Positions 23,988-36,519 of a DNA stretch of 64,000 bases are shown in pieces; position 1 is the first letter of the stretch; each line of letters starts with the position of its first letter. Source of the DNA: Helopsaltes ochotensis. Its lineage: Eukaryota > Chordata > Aves > Passeriformes > Locustellidae. Location of the stretch: assembly GCA_013400155.1 (NCBI GenBank), contig VXBM01000678.1:204904-268903 (forward strand). The letters are read 5' to 3'. The notes beneath the pieces are model-generated. The model worked only from the letters and a program-made list of their open reading frames with translations, searched no databases and was not told the DNA's origin. The position numbers and the translations under genes are program-made.

Positions 23988-24105
23988 CTGCTGATGAGGC
24001 TCCTGCAGAGGCAGCTGGTTCCACCACTTTTTGATTCGCCCACCGAGAGACCAAGCCAGCTTTCTTCACTGCACATTTGTAATTGTCATAGAGCGTCTTG
24101 CCATA
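23988..24105 (-). CDS. APBB1IP: APBB1IP exon: after the PH domain
   Basis: Acceptor TTTTGCAG, donor GTACTG. It encodes YGKTLYDNYKCAVKKAGLVS then RWANQKVVEPAASAGASSA plus the first base of a Gly codon. Human reads YGKTLYDNYQRAVAKAGLAS at the start. It ends in phase 1, while the last exon begins in phase 0, so an exon between them is required. Confidence 0.93.
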
Positions 24106-25049
24106 CTGCAAAAGAATCAAAACAATAACATGAGCTTGACATAGGCCAAGCATTCGTTTTGCTCTTGGACAACTTTTCTGGTCCTGTTTCTTCCTACTTA
24201 GCTTTGTCAAAAAGTGTCTTTCTAGAAGTAGTGTGCCCTTTTCTGTGAAGGGCCAAGTGGAAAGCACAATAAAACATGAATCCCTGTGACCAAACACAGT
24301 CGTACTGATATCATTCTTACATTTCATGTTCATTCAGTATCTGTAAACTTCTTGAAACCTGGCTTTAAAATAAACTGTTCCCAGTATCTTTTTCCAAGTA
24401 TTCCAGTATTTTCAAACTGGAGACTTGAGACATTGAATCCCAGGCTCTAGAGCAAACAGCTCTGTCAGTATAAGACACAACATAATTTTATGTTCACCCC
24501 ACACCTTTGTTACATGCCACCCTGCAGCCGAACTGTCAGGAAAAAGCCCTCTTATTCCCAGATAAGAGGAATAGGTCTGTATGGGAAAATACAGCCAATA
24601 CCAAGGCTATGTATAAATCCATTTACCTTAATGTTTTGTACAAAGAAAAATGGTCTGTCAATTAGGATCTTTTTTAACAGAGTGAGGCAGACAATATGGG
24701 TAGGACTGTCTGAAAAATGTCACAGCTAGACTGACCAGAGCTTGCACATTAGCCACAGCATATTATTATTGAACCAGATAACTGTGCAGTAAGTTTCATG
24801 AGTTCATGAGTTTTATAGCTACTGAACTCACTCCTATGTTAATAAGAAAAACATACTGATAGCTAAGGTACAGGGACATGCAGCAAATCCACCCTCATCG
24901 TGCACTTTTGATCTTTGTTTCTATGGTAAAATTAGCATGAATGTCCGTTCTTGTCACAGCATTTCCTCTTGGGGTGATGACAGTCAGTAACCTCAGGAAG
25001 ACCTGATTTTATAGAAAACATATTAAAGTGAATTTACTTTTAATCCTAC

Positions 25050-25148
25050 CTTGGCAATTCTTATTCCTGTTACCCACTGATGAAGGGTTGCTTTATCATC
25101 ACAGCACAAGTACTTGATATATTGTGACTCCTTTTGAATCTGGGGGTG
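25050..25148 (-). CDS. APBB1IP: APBB1IP exon: PH domain, end
   Basis: Acceptor TATCTTTCAG, donor GTAGGA. Its 33 codons encode HPQIQKESQYIKYLCCDDKA and TLHQWVTGIRIAK, with the C-terminal PH helix and its Trp. Confidence 0.96.
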
Positions 25149-28100
25149 CTGAAAGATATTAATTTATAAAATAAGACAAACACAGAAATTAAATTACTAT
25201 AGGAATGTCTGAAGGCACCACACAATGACGCTGTGTGAAAACACATCTTGAAGATGATTTGAAAAAAAAAAGGCAGCAAAAACAGAGTATAAGAAAATAT
25301 AAAAAATATGGTGATTATGAACAATACATGAGTCACCACTGGCAGCTTTTGCTTGAAATCATTTAAATGCATTGTAATATGAATTCAAGGGTTTCAGAAA
25401 TGCAACAGTGATCTAGAGTTCAATGAAATCTACATTTGCTCTGGTTCAAGGTCTAACACTCAATGTACAAACACTAGAAGGAAGTCTGTTTCTCATTTTG
25501 TGGTTTGTCATATATAAGGCACCCAGACTCAACGTTGAACATAATTAGTTTTCAAAGAGTAAGTTTGATTTTTTTAAGTATAAACTTTCAAATTAAACAG
25601 ATTTTCCTGCTAACTGACTGTTTTTCTTTGGGCTCAATTCTAGCCTTCTTCCTATATATTCTTATTCTGATTTACTCTTGCTGTTTTTGCAAAAATTATA
25701 TATAAAACTGTCATATGTTCTATATAGAGAAATCATTCAAAATCCAGTACTATCAGAAGTATTCTTTTTCATTTGTTTATGCTAGAAACCTCTACAATTT
25801 TAAAACCTTTTTTTTTTTTCATTTTGGACAAAATTTAGGATCTCTTTCCTTTATTGATCAAAGTAGTATGGGTATGTGTTGACATACCTTTGCAACTCAA
25901 AGACCATCAAAATGCCAGACTTCCTACTTGCCTAGGACTGAACATTCTCTCTGAGACTCTGAAGGAATTTGGTTTCTCTGCTAAAGCAGAGAAGGATGTA
26001 AGTCTTTAGTAACTTGCATGGAATAACATACTGCCATCTCTTGATATGCAAAGGCAAGAATGGACCCGAAGGAAAAATGCTTCATTATTTCTTATTTATG
26101 TGTTCATTTCTATCTATAGTCTTAAAATTTTTAAGTGTGCAGTTAATGAAATATTGTGAATGCAATAAGAGTAGTTAAATATACTCCAAGGACTCACCCT
26201 CTTTTCAACTTGTGCAGTTAAAAATTCAAAGCACACCTCCACCTAGCAAGGACACTGGGTTTATAGGTGTCATTAAGCAGAGCAATGCTGGACATGGGGA
26301 ACTCAGCAAGATCCCTGCCAGCAGAGAGTGCTGCCAGCCTCTGGATCATGCAGGTGCCACCTCCTCACAAATATCTGGTAGTAGGTGGGACGTTCTGCTG
26401 CAGAGGCCAAACCTGCCCACAGCTGGGTGATCCAAGGGTTCAAAAGCAGAGTCAAATACAGCAGACTTGTTCTTCAGTCATGTGTCCCTTGCTCCTTGTT
26501 CACCACTGCAGACACCAGGCTTCCCTTGCTTGTGCTGACCCAGCTGCTCAGGAGGCCACATTCTGATTTAAAAAAACCCCAAAACCGGAACTGATCTGGG
26601 TTAAATATAACCCATTTCATCATGCTGTAGTTTTGGTTTATATGTTTTTAAACCCAGCAGTCTGCAGCATGACCTCACATACCACAAGGGAATAAGGGAC
26701 ATTGTGGCTTGGGGAGAGAATGAGTAGAGTAGAGATGGATGGATGAGAGGATGGGACTGCACAAGCCACTATTGCTGTCAAAGCCCTGTATCATCAAATT
26801 ATGGACTGAGAGGGAACATACCATGGAGATAACTGTGAGGATGAAAAAAAAAGGGATATTACCCTTAAGAGGTCTCACAGATGGAGCTCTAGGCAGTGCT
26901 GCAGGTAACTGTGTTACAAGTCCCTGCATGTTTGCACTCACCTGCTCACACAGGTCACAGTCTTGGCCATTTTTCTGCAAACACACATCTGGCCATGTTC
27001 CCTGGACAATGAATACGCCAAGTCTGCTTCCACCTCTGGAAGTGCCCATGGCTACCTTATTCCATTACCTTGCTCTGGGGCGCTCCCAGGTTGAGAGCGA
27101 GGGACAGCTCACACTGCAAGCCCAGAGGTGCCTGCTCACTGTCACCATGTGTCTTAACTGCAGAGTAGGCATCGTGACCACCTCATGGACCCTCTCCCAC
27201 CTGGTACACTCACACATCACCCCTTCACGCAGCTCAAAGTACAGGGCTGTATCTTGTTCTTATACACCTCTGCCACGTATCAAACCGAGGCAGTAACCAG
27301 GTCCCTGGACAAACAGCCTGCTCCAGCTCCCAGCATCTTCCTTCCTTGTCTCCCACAGCCTCAGAGAGCCTGAATGTTACTCAGAGTGGGCTCTGCTATG
27401 CCCAAAAATCCTTATTTCATTCCACTTCAATCCTTATTTCTCCATTAGGTGATCAAACAGAGTGAAAATTAGTAGAGAATTCAGCCTGAATGATACCTTT
27501 TAAAAGGGAACTATAAGCAGGTATTTTTTGTATGAAAAAGTACATCCCATATACCTGGGTTACATTATCACCAATGGAGACAAAAGAACCAGGAGGTGCA
27601 AATAAAGACGCTGCAACCCTCGGTAGTTTCAGTTCTTCAGGCACTTTTCAACCAGCAAGTAGCAATTTTGCTTCAGTGTGTAAGGTCCTAGTGAACCCAG
27701 CAGATGGCACCCAAACCTTTCAAAAAGGAAAAAAGGGAGCTTTTCCTTCCCGTTCTTTTTCATGGCAAGAAGTCCATTGCATCTATATATTCTCCCCATT
27801 TTTAAACTCCACACCTACCAGTCCGTGTTTTTATTACAAGAAAAAATAGAAGCCTTCCATAATGTAACAAATGTTTTATGCAAACATCTGGAAGAATGTT
27901 CACACTGCATAACAAGGCAGAGGAGGTCATGGCATAGAGCAAACTAGGTAATGGTGCTGCACATACACACAGCCCTGCCACTGGGATCTGCCTCTGGGGC
28001 GCTTAAGAGAGACTGCTGCAGACCTCTCCGATGGGGCACCCTATGAAAATACCCGTTTCAAAAGGACACCTGTACTGTGTCAGATAAAAAGTCCCTGAAC

Positions 28101-28249
28101 TCAGTATCTGGACTGAGAGTGGCCAGAAATGGGGGAAGAGAAAGTACAAGATAAGCATACATGATACTTCCTTCTCTGTACACTCTCTGTCTACAAAGAC
28201 AGATTTTTGATGGTTTTTGGAGACTCACAGGGTTTCCCCATAAGTGGGT

Positions 28250-29130
28250 TCTCTTCCAGGTACTTCTTCAGATTTTATTGAGCATAAAGAGAGCTCTGGC
28301 ATCCACAACACCTTTTAGCAACAACTTTTTGAAGTCTGTCACACACTCTATGAAAAACCACCTCCTTCTCTGAACCTGCCTGCCATTAGCTTTGTGTAAC
28401 GTTCTTGTTTTGGAAGAGACACTGAATGCCTGACCTCTAGCCACACCTTTCCAAACCACTCCTGAGCCTAGAGATCCACATCATACTCGTGGCAAGCTCT
28501 CTCTCCTTTTCAGCCTACAGGCTTCTAGTCTCTTCAGTCATTCTTCAAACAAAGTAATTTCTTACCTTCGCTTATCCTTGTTGCTTCTGCTTGATACTTT
28601 CGCAAGTTTATTATATATTCTCTTTCACATGAGAGGACCAGAACTGCATAGGTGAACAGAAACAATGAACTTGTGCCATGGTAAGGCAATATTTGCTGTT
28701 TTATCATCTATGTCTTTCCTAAACATTCTTAATGCTTGATTTATATATCTGACAACTACTGAGCACTGAACCTCAGTCTCACAATGGCCTTCCAGAATTC
28801 CTCAGTCTGCCCTTTCCTCAATGATCTGAATAACATAATATTATCAGCATGTTTCCTCACCTGACTCCTTACCCTGACTATGAATATTTTCAGACTGGGG
28901 GTTCTCACAATCCTGAGAAGTTGAGGGGGAACTGTCAGTGAAAAAGGTGGCAGTGTCCCTTGCTGGATAACATGTGAGTTACTTACTGGCTACCCTTTAC
29001 CCTATCTTTTGCTGGCTATTGTCTCCACTAGGCAATCCATCTTAACTACTGATATTCACCAGTGGGATCTATTCCAAATTGCCCCAATCAGTTCCTTGAT
29101 TAAATCACTCCAATCAGCAATCATGATTAA
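28250..29130 (-). mobile_element. Old, diverged CR1-type LINE 3' region, antisense
   Basis: Blocks in the order expected for an antisense CR1 3' region: CACACTCTATGAAAAACCAC (hard to align but positioned like the GTGAAGAAGT block), a CTTCTAGTCTCTTCAGTCAT block, GGACCAGAACTGCAT, then GCTGTTTTATCATCTATGTC with CTTTCCTAAACATTC, and a stretch ending near the CAGCATGTTTCCTCACCT block. Strongly diverged, so it is older than the other CR1 copies here. Confidence 0.55.
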
Positions 29131-29874
29131 GCACACAGTCACAAATATGTGCTGTCAATTAGGGACCAAACTAGCAGGCTGCTGAACCACCAGCTCTGAA
29201 AAGGAAGGTCAGACACCTCAGAGCCACGCAGGCACACTGTATAATCTCTTTGTTACAGCTGAGAACTGTATTGTCTCTCATTTTTCAAGAAGCAGCAGCA
29301 GCACCAGCTCTTTTTACATGTAACTTTATGAATGACACATGAAGGATCCACAGCCCACTGAGGTCAACTGGAAATATCCCCCTCAGCTCACAAGGGCTTT
29401 GGATCAGGCCTAAGGAGGACTGTTCCCAGGCTGCCAGTACAGAGGCTGCCTACAGCAGCAGTCTGCAAGACCAGACCTCAGGAACAAACACCAGCAGCAC
29501 CAATATTAGCCCTGAAGGTTTATACCCATACAATATTATTAGTAACTGGCTCAGACAGAGACCTTTGGCTTCCTGTGGTTTTTAGATGCATGGAGCATGC
29601 TACTATCAATAGGAAGGTAAAATGTTTCAGCCAAGAATTGTCACAGCCCACCCACCCCACCGTTTGCTCACTTGGAGGAAATGTATCATAGTGGAATTGC
29701 TTCAGCAGTACAAATGGCAGAAGTCTCGGCGCTTGATGCTGACCTTTACAAGTTCAATTTCCTACTTTAAACTTCACACAAAATCTACTACATAAGGCAT
29801 AAAAATGGTGACTCAGAATAAGCAATTTGAAGAAGAACCTAGGCGGCTGGAAGTGCCTGGAAATGCTGACTTGG

Positions 29875-29915
29875 TATGCAAGATCCCTAAATGATTCTAC
29901 GATTCTGTGTGGACC
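29875..29915 (+). mobile_element. Possible CR1 3' terminus
   Basis: AAATGATTCTACGATTCTGT resembles the ATTCTATGATTCT short repeats at CR1 3' ends, in sense orientation. The element upstream of it is too short or decayed to recognise. Confidence 0.4.
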
Positions 29916-31338
29916 AATTCTTCCTTTCACAGCTCTGGTGTCTCAGGAGAGTGTTTAGTCTAGCACACAGACATAAGCAGCTGTAGTCACTGCACAAATG
30001 TGGTTTTACTAAACTGGATTCAGAGTCTCTATAATAACTTCTCTGTGAAGTTGACACAGGTCAACATCAATGACAGCCATATGAGCAATACTGTACTTTA
30101 AGGCAAAATAACACCAACCTCAGTATGCCACACCTCACACATAGACACAGATAAATTATTTTGTTATAAGGTCCATACCATGTCCTGAAAAGATCATTAA
30201 AATCATCTGACAGCAAAGTGAAAACATCTTCTCTGGAAAGGTTTGCACCTTTGCCTCTGAAATATGCAGCACCAAAATTAATTATAAAAGACAACTGCTT
30301 AAACAGCAACAAATCTAGAAGTCATAGTTTAAAAGAGTAGTGGAAATATGCAAGTAGAAAGGTTCTCCAGATTTTTTTTCACAATAAAAAAATTGAATAG
30401 TGCTTTGAAATAATATGGACTATAGTGAACTTTCATCTATCGATGTCAAAACTCTTAATAATGATGAATTAGTCGCATCACTGAGCTGATTTTGCAGATA
30501 TTAAGATCGGAGCATCTCAAACATCAGCCTGCAAAAGGTGTGCCATGTTTCACCCAGAAAAGCACTGAAAAGGCTTGGAACAGAACCTAGTATTCTCCCC
30601 TGTCCCACTGTCTCTTCTGTAAGTATCAACTGTCTACAGATAAAAAAAGGCAGAAGCACTTGAATATAAATAGTTTGTTTTCTGGACAGATTTTTAAAAG
30701 TATCTGTCCACAGATAACATTTTCAGATATAAAGTAAACTCTCTTTGCCTAAGGAAAAGAAAGATAAAACGCATTGAAAACCTCAAGAAATGGGAACTGA
30801 ATGATGTGGTTTCTATGGTGTCTGCCAAAACAAATGACTGAAGGCCATGTGTGCATGAAATTGGAGATTATCCCAATAAAATGTTCTTTTGCACTGCCTT
30901 CTTCCAACACTGAAGATGAAAAGTAAACTGAAGTTATTCAGGCATCTCATTGCATTCCTTGCCCCAAAATATATGGATCATTACTCAGTCTCTGAGGCAG
31001 AAACAATAGCCAGAAGAATAAAAAGTGACTAACTTTGGATCACAAGCTTTGGCTTTCAGCCAAATTTCCACAAAATGCTCAATACCTTTGGATACCTTAA
31101 CTACTACCAATGAACTTGTGCTGTGTTGAACTAGCTTTCTCAGCTCTAAAAAGCTGAGACTTTTCTGGCTCCCATGACTGAAAGCAGAATTAATGGTCAC
31201 TACCTTTCAAAAGTCACATGGAAATTGTTCAGGTTTGCAATCTACTATTCATCATGGTCAAATTCGGATGCTATGCACCCCTTGCATGAAGATGATCATA
31301 CTTAACTGATCTTTTGAAGATGTGTGAACTCTATGCAT

Positions 31339-31377
31339 AAAAGAATAATTTCCCTATTATAAGGAAATTATTCTTTT
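31339..31377. repeat. Perfect 15-bp inverted repeat with 9-base loop
   Basis: AAAAGAATAATTTCC, loop CTATTATAA, then GGAAATTATTCTTTT. All 15 pairs are complementary. It is AT-rich, lies deep in an intron, and no element was recognised around it. Confidence 0.85.
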
Positions 31378-34300
31378 GACCTACATTTCTCTAATGACCT
31401 GAGGCAAAATTTTTAGGTCATTAAATATATATATGATAGCCATTGTAACCAAAGAGGTCTGCTTTATGCAGGAAGTAATATTTTTCAAAGCTATCATATT
31501 CAATTTCTCCCTGTCCATTCTCTGTCCTTATTCTCCCGTTTATACATTACTCTAGCAAAACTGTGCATGTACATGACTGTAAATCCTACATACCTGAAAG
31601 TGTTCTGCAATAAAAAGTATTTCTACTTCTGCTTTCTCAGTTAATCTAGCAATGAATTTACTCTGAAACACTTATCTGAAGCACTCCTACTAATACAATT
31701 TCCAAATCTTTCACATTTAAAAAAAAATCTGCTTTCTATCTTTGTTTTCTGCCATTTGTTCTCCATAGTTGTTATTATAGTGTTTTCTATCTCAAACACT
31801 GCTAATTCTGCTTCTACCTTTTTAACTGTCCTTGTGTTGAATGCATTACGTATATGACTCAGCCTCCATGGAGCACATGGGGTGTGAGGGAAGAGGGAAT
31901 CAGGAGATGCTAAATAGCAAATTACCTGCTAGGATGATGCCATTATTGCAAACAAGCTATTATTTTTGAAAATTTACTTCCAAAATTCTTTGGATCATTA
32001 GAATTTTTTTTTTAAATCATGGTGCCAAATGATGCCAGGGAAACGTAACTGTTTCGATTGCACAGGAAAACATATCTAGCTGTAGAAATAGAGGATGATT
32101 CGCCTTTGTCTCAGTTTATCCCCAGGAAACCAATTTTTTTCATCCTAAATTAATTCAGCATTATGCACCATTACCTTCAGATTACTCAAGCATAACCAGC
32201 ACCAATAAACTATAATTAAATCCACTCTTTGTCACAGGCACATCAGGCTGACTAAACCAGCAAATTTGCATATAGATTACCTTGCTATTTGTCTGCTTTG
32301 AAAGATTTTTCACCATGGTGTGACAAAATCAGCTCCTGGATGAGCATGCGTGTGCATGCACACACAGAGACAATCCACAAAATAAACATTATGTTCACAA
32401 TTTCTGCTCAGTGCAATAGATGCTGTTGTTAGCATGATGGACAGATCACTTCCTTCATGGTGAAATACCTTATTTTTGTGGGTGTTCAGTTTCAGAATAT
32501 GAAATAAATCATTAAAGGTCTCATTTACTTCCACAGCATTTCCTATATAACATAGTAGATGGTGAGTGAGAAAATTTTCAGGGAATCTACAAAACCACAC
32601 ATTTGTAAATGCAAAGGTGGCTCTGAGGTACCAAACCATTCCTACTTGGTACATGCAGTGTGTGAATATATTTTTGCTGGAAAGGAGAGAGAATTTTGCT
32701 CCCTCATCATTGCCCTCCCAGGAGTGGCCAGCACTCTGTGCAGGGTGGCAGGGAGAGCTGTGCTGTGACCCTCTCCTGCCTACTCTGCTGGGAACAGAGT
32801 GACGAACCCAAATTTAAGAGATGTAGGTTTGAGTGAGGGTCTTTTTTCAAACTTGGCTGACCCTTCCTCTTCTGTGCATATAGAGATCTCTATTAGGAAA
32901 AGACTCACTTTATCTGATGTCAAAGAGAAGGGAGGGATCTTTAAATTTATGAAAGCATTAGACTTAGGTTGAGTGCAAAATAGCACAAATCTGCATATTT
33001 ACACGAGCAGATGTCCAAAATGTACTTCTTATACTCAGAGGCTCTGGTTTTAATATTCTGAGAGTTCTTTGCATTGTTTCTGGGTTTTGAAATGTGGGAC
33101 TTCCTTTGAGGGAGGAAGGTTTGTTTAGCAGTGGTATAGAGCAAGTGCATTTAAGAGGGTTAAAGCTCAGCACAGACCAAATAACCACTGGGAAATAAAG
33201 CACAGTTCTTCAAGCTTTTAGTTGCCCCAAAACCTAAGGATTTCTGAAAGCCAACTCCATCAGAGGCTCTGTGCCGGGCTGCAGTCATGTCCTCAGGACC
33301 CAGCCACATCAGTCCCGGTCTGCTGCATAGGCACAGCCAAAGGTGACCCTGCTCTCAGCCACCAACCAGCCACCTGGGATCTTTCTGGTTGGTCACAGCT
33401 GGGCTTTCTGCTGCCTGATATGAGGAAGTAGCTGCTTTGTTCTGTTACTGCAGTTGTCTCCTGAATCATCCTGAAAGGAAACTTCTGACTAAGCTCAGCA
33501 AAAATGCTCTCTGTTTTGCTAGTAAACACTGTGATGTTTAATTGTTTCTGGCACCCCACCCTTTTGCCCAGTATGTCCTCAGTATCTTGATTATTAACAA
33601 ATAAGTAAAGCACACCCCATTTTTGCCCTAAGGTATAGTATCTACATTGGAGTCCTGACATATGGGAATAAATGATACACAAGGAGCACGCGGAACACTT
33701 GTTTCTCTAGCTGTAAGAGGAATATCCTACGGCATGGATCTGCAGATAACAATATTTATATTTGAGCTAGTTTAGGTGCAGCTCCAATATCCCACGCTGC
33801 AAAACCCCCCACAGCACCAGGTAAGTATCAAAGCAACCTGCCCATGATGTGCATGACCTTGTCGCTACACTAATACCAGCACCCAAACCAGCATTAGCTA
33901 CATAACCCAGGTATGATCACTGAAGTTGAAATTAAATACCTAGATTATAAAAGAAACACAACAGAGGAAGCTGCCAGCTCCTGGTGACTAATAAGCTGGG
34001 ACAGGCACTATGACCAAAAGCTCACTGTCTCTGCAAGCCCCATACCTGACTGTAGCTGAGGAGAAGAAACTGGACAAAAAACCTACATCCCATTTAGAGA
34101 GATCATTTAGAGTGAAGCAACATTCGAAGAAATGTCATGAAGACTTTGAGGCAAAACTCGTATTATTCAGGGCTGTGTCAGACAACTTGAAATATCTTGT
34201 TCTGGCTAAAACCAGGTCACCAGGATTGTGGTTAACATTAGTTACAGTGTTTACATTCTCTTTACATTCTTGGTAATGCCTGGAACATAGATGTAAAAAT

Positions 34301-36408
34301 GGCAGGAATGCTTTGCTCATTCTTAAATTTTTTCCTGAGTGCTCTTCTCTCCATAAAGGCACTTCGCAAGACTGGGGGGAGGCAAAAGGAAATGTTTTCT
34401 CTTTTCTCCCTGCTAATGTGAGACAAGACCTTCAAAGCAGGATCAAATATTACAAATATACCTATATTATTTGTTTAGAAGGCTCATCATACAACTGGGG
34501 ACTGAGGGAAAAGAAGGAACAATTCTTTCAAGTATTAGGCCATATTCAACTCCAAATCTAGCCTATCTTACTGGCCATTTGCTGCCATTTGAATGAACAA
34601 AGGACATGTCCTGTTCTTGAAGTAAGGATACCAATAGCTTAACCACTGAGAAATGAATTTTTTCAACTCAGTTCTCAAAGCCGGGAAAATATAGCTCTGA
34701 ATTCAGCAAGATTTTCCACCTAGCACAGAAGCAAGGTACTGCTGAAGATGCTACACCCTTGCATTTCTCCTGTAGTATAAAGTACAAGCTGGTCTCTTGC
34801 CTCTGAGCTGGGTAGGTTCTTCTGTTATGTTTGAACACAGCAGAGCAACTAACTTGGCTGATGACTGCTCACTGTTTTGACACAGCAGTTCCTAAGGGGG
34901 TCCTCAGAAAGAAACAATTCTTTAAAAACTGTAGTAGCATGCTATTCAAAACTTCCCAAGTGGCACTACAGGTTGCTGGAGCTAATAAGGGCTTCCAGAC
35001 TAACCTTTTTTCCCAAAATATTTCCTTTGTTTTACAGCCACCAAAGTGAACAGCTAGCATGGGCTGTGGCTGCTACTCTTTCAATTACCTTCCTCCATTT
35101 GTTGTAAGACAGATCATCTTATCCTGCCCTCTGTGCAAGGAACACATAAGGGAATGGAAGAGCTGTGAAGACACAGCAGAGCCTTGGCTGTGGAGAAATT
35201 TCCAACTGGCTTAGACTGAGCTGGGCATCCAAATTTCTTCGAAATTCTAGCCTTCCTGTGTAATAAAAATGTTTACCCATTAAATCCATTGCCTTTTGCT
35301 CACTGCACCTGTCTGTGAGAATACTGTTATTTCTTCTTGAGGACTTCATTCTCAATATATGGCAGGATGAGAAATATCTCAAGAATGACAGTTTGTTTTC
35401 CTTCGACATGTCAAGATAAGTGTCTCCCAGCAAGAGAGGTATTTTCTTCTGGGAGACTTCCAGATCAAACCAGACAGGACAAAAATGTGATTAAGTGTGA
35501 TAAATGGCTCAGTGTTACCATCCGCACACTTTCATGTCACCAAGGATCCAATCAGAGAGACTGACATTTAACTTTGCTCTTTCCCTCAGCCCACAGATCT
35601 CAAGATGTATTACATCTTCAGCTCCAACCTCCAAAGGCAAGACAAGGATATGAGAGAACTTATTTCAGCAGCATGGCTTTAAAAAGTAGAATTAATACTC
35701 TATTTATATATAGAATTCAAATTAAACCTCAAAGCTTAATTTCTGCTGTCTGAAGTAGGTGAAAAGCATGGGCTTCTTTTCCTTTCCTGAGAAGAATGCA
35801 GATTTCCCAGTCTATTTGCAGTGCTATTACCTGGAGAGGCAGAAATGAGATACTTGTTCAAGAACAAGCATTGGTTTTCCTGAGTGGATGAGCCATGTAT
35901 TTTGTCTTCCTGCCAGAAACAGCAGTGCAGTAAAATATGACAAATGAGATTTGCCTATTCCTGCAAAATTTTGCATCTCAGTTCAACAACATACCCTCAA
36001 CAGGTATGACTACACCACAAAAAAAAGTAGATATGCTTTTTAGTGTATAATCCATAGTGCTCATAACATCAAAATTAGGGACTGCCAGACTTCTCATTAT
36101 ACATCTGCCATGGGTGTTATCTGCCCAAATGTGTCCAGTCACCTGAATGGTCAGCACATTCACCCTGTTTTGAAGACAACTTTAGGATGCAGTGTAGACA
36201 TGCATCACAAGACTATCAGTAGTAAAATTAAGGTTCTAAATGTATGTTGCTGATAACAATGAAGCAAAGAAGAAATTACACATGATTTTGCAGAAGTTAC
36301 TCTATCTTATCAGGATCCTTGGAGATTCAAACTTAAATATATTTGCATATAAAAGAAAACTTGCAGAAATTTGTATGACATTTGCAGACAATTATTTTTG
36401 TACATTAC

Positions 36409-36519
36409 CTTTAAGACAAAGCAGTGATCTGTAGGTGCCTTGTATTTCACTTTGTGTTGAAAACCATAATACACATTCACGTTCTCAAACTGAAGGAAGC
36501 ATGCCAGATCCCGTGATGT
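36409..36519 (-). CDS. APBB1IP: APBB1IP exon: PH domain, middle
   Basis: Acceptor TTCATTTGTAG, donor GTAATG. Its 37 codons encode TSRDLACFLQFENVNVYYGF and QHKVKYKAPTDHCFVLK, matching human RIAM with few changes. Confidence 0.96.

Larger units (their letters stand above)
25149..36408 (-). other. Long APBB1IP intron (11.3 kb)
   Basis: Contains an old CR1 copy (28250-29130), a possible CR1 3' tip (29875-29915) and a 15-bp palindrome (31339-31377). Moderately GC-richer stretches at about 26210-27370 and 33220-33430 have no identity I can name; a 185-codon open frame at 26739-27296 has no family features and is taken as chance. Confidence 0.5.

Noticed and set aside
26739..27296. 185-codon open frame on the + strand
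   Set aside because: No domain, signal or family resemblance, overlaps other frames, and sits inside an APBB1IP intron without splice context.
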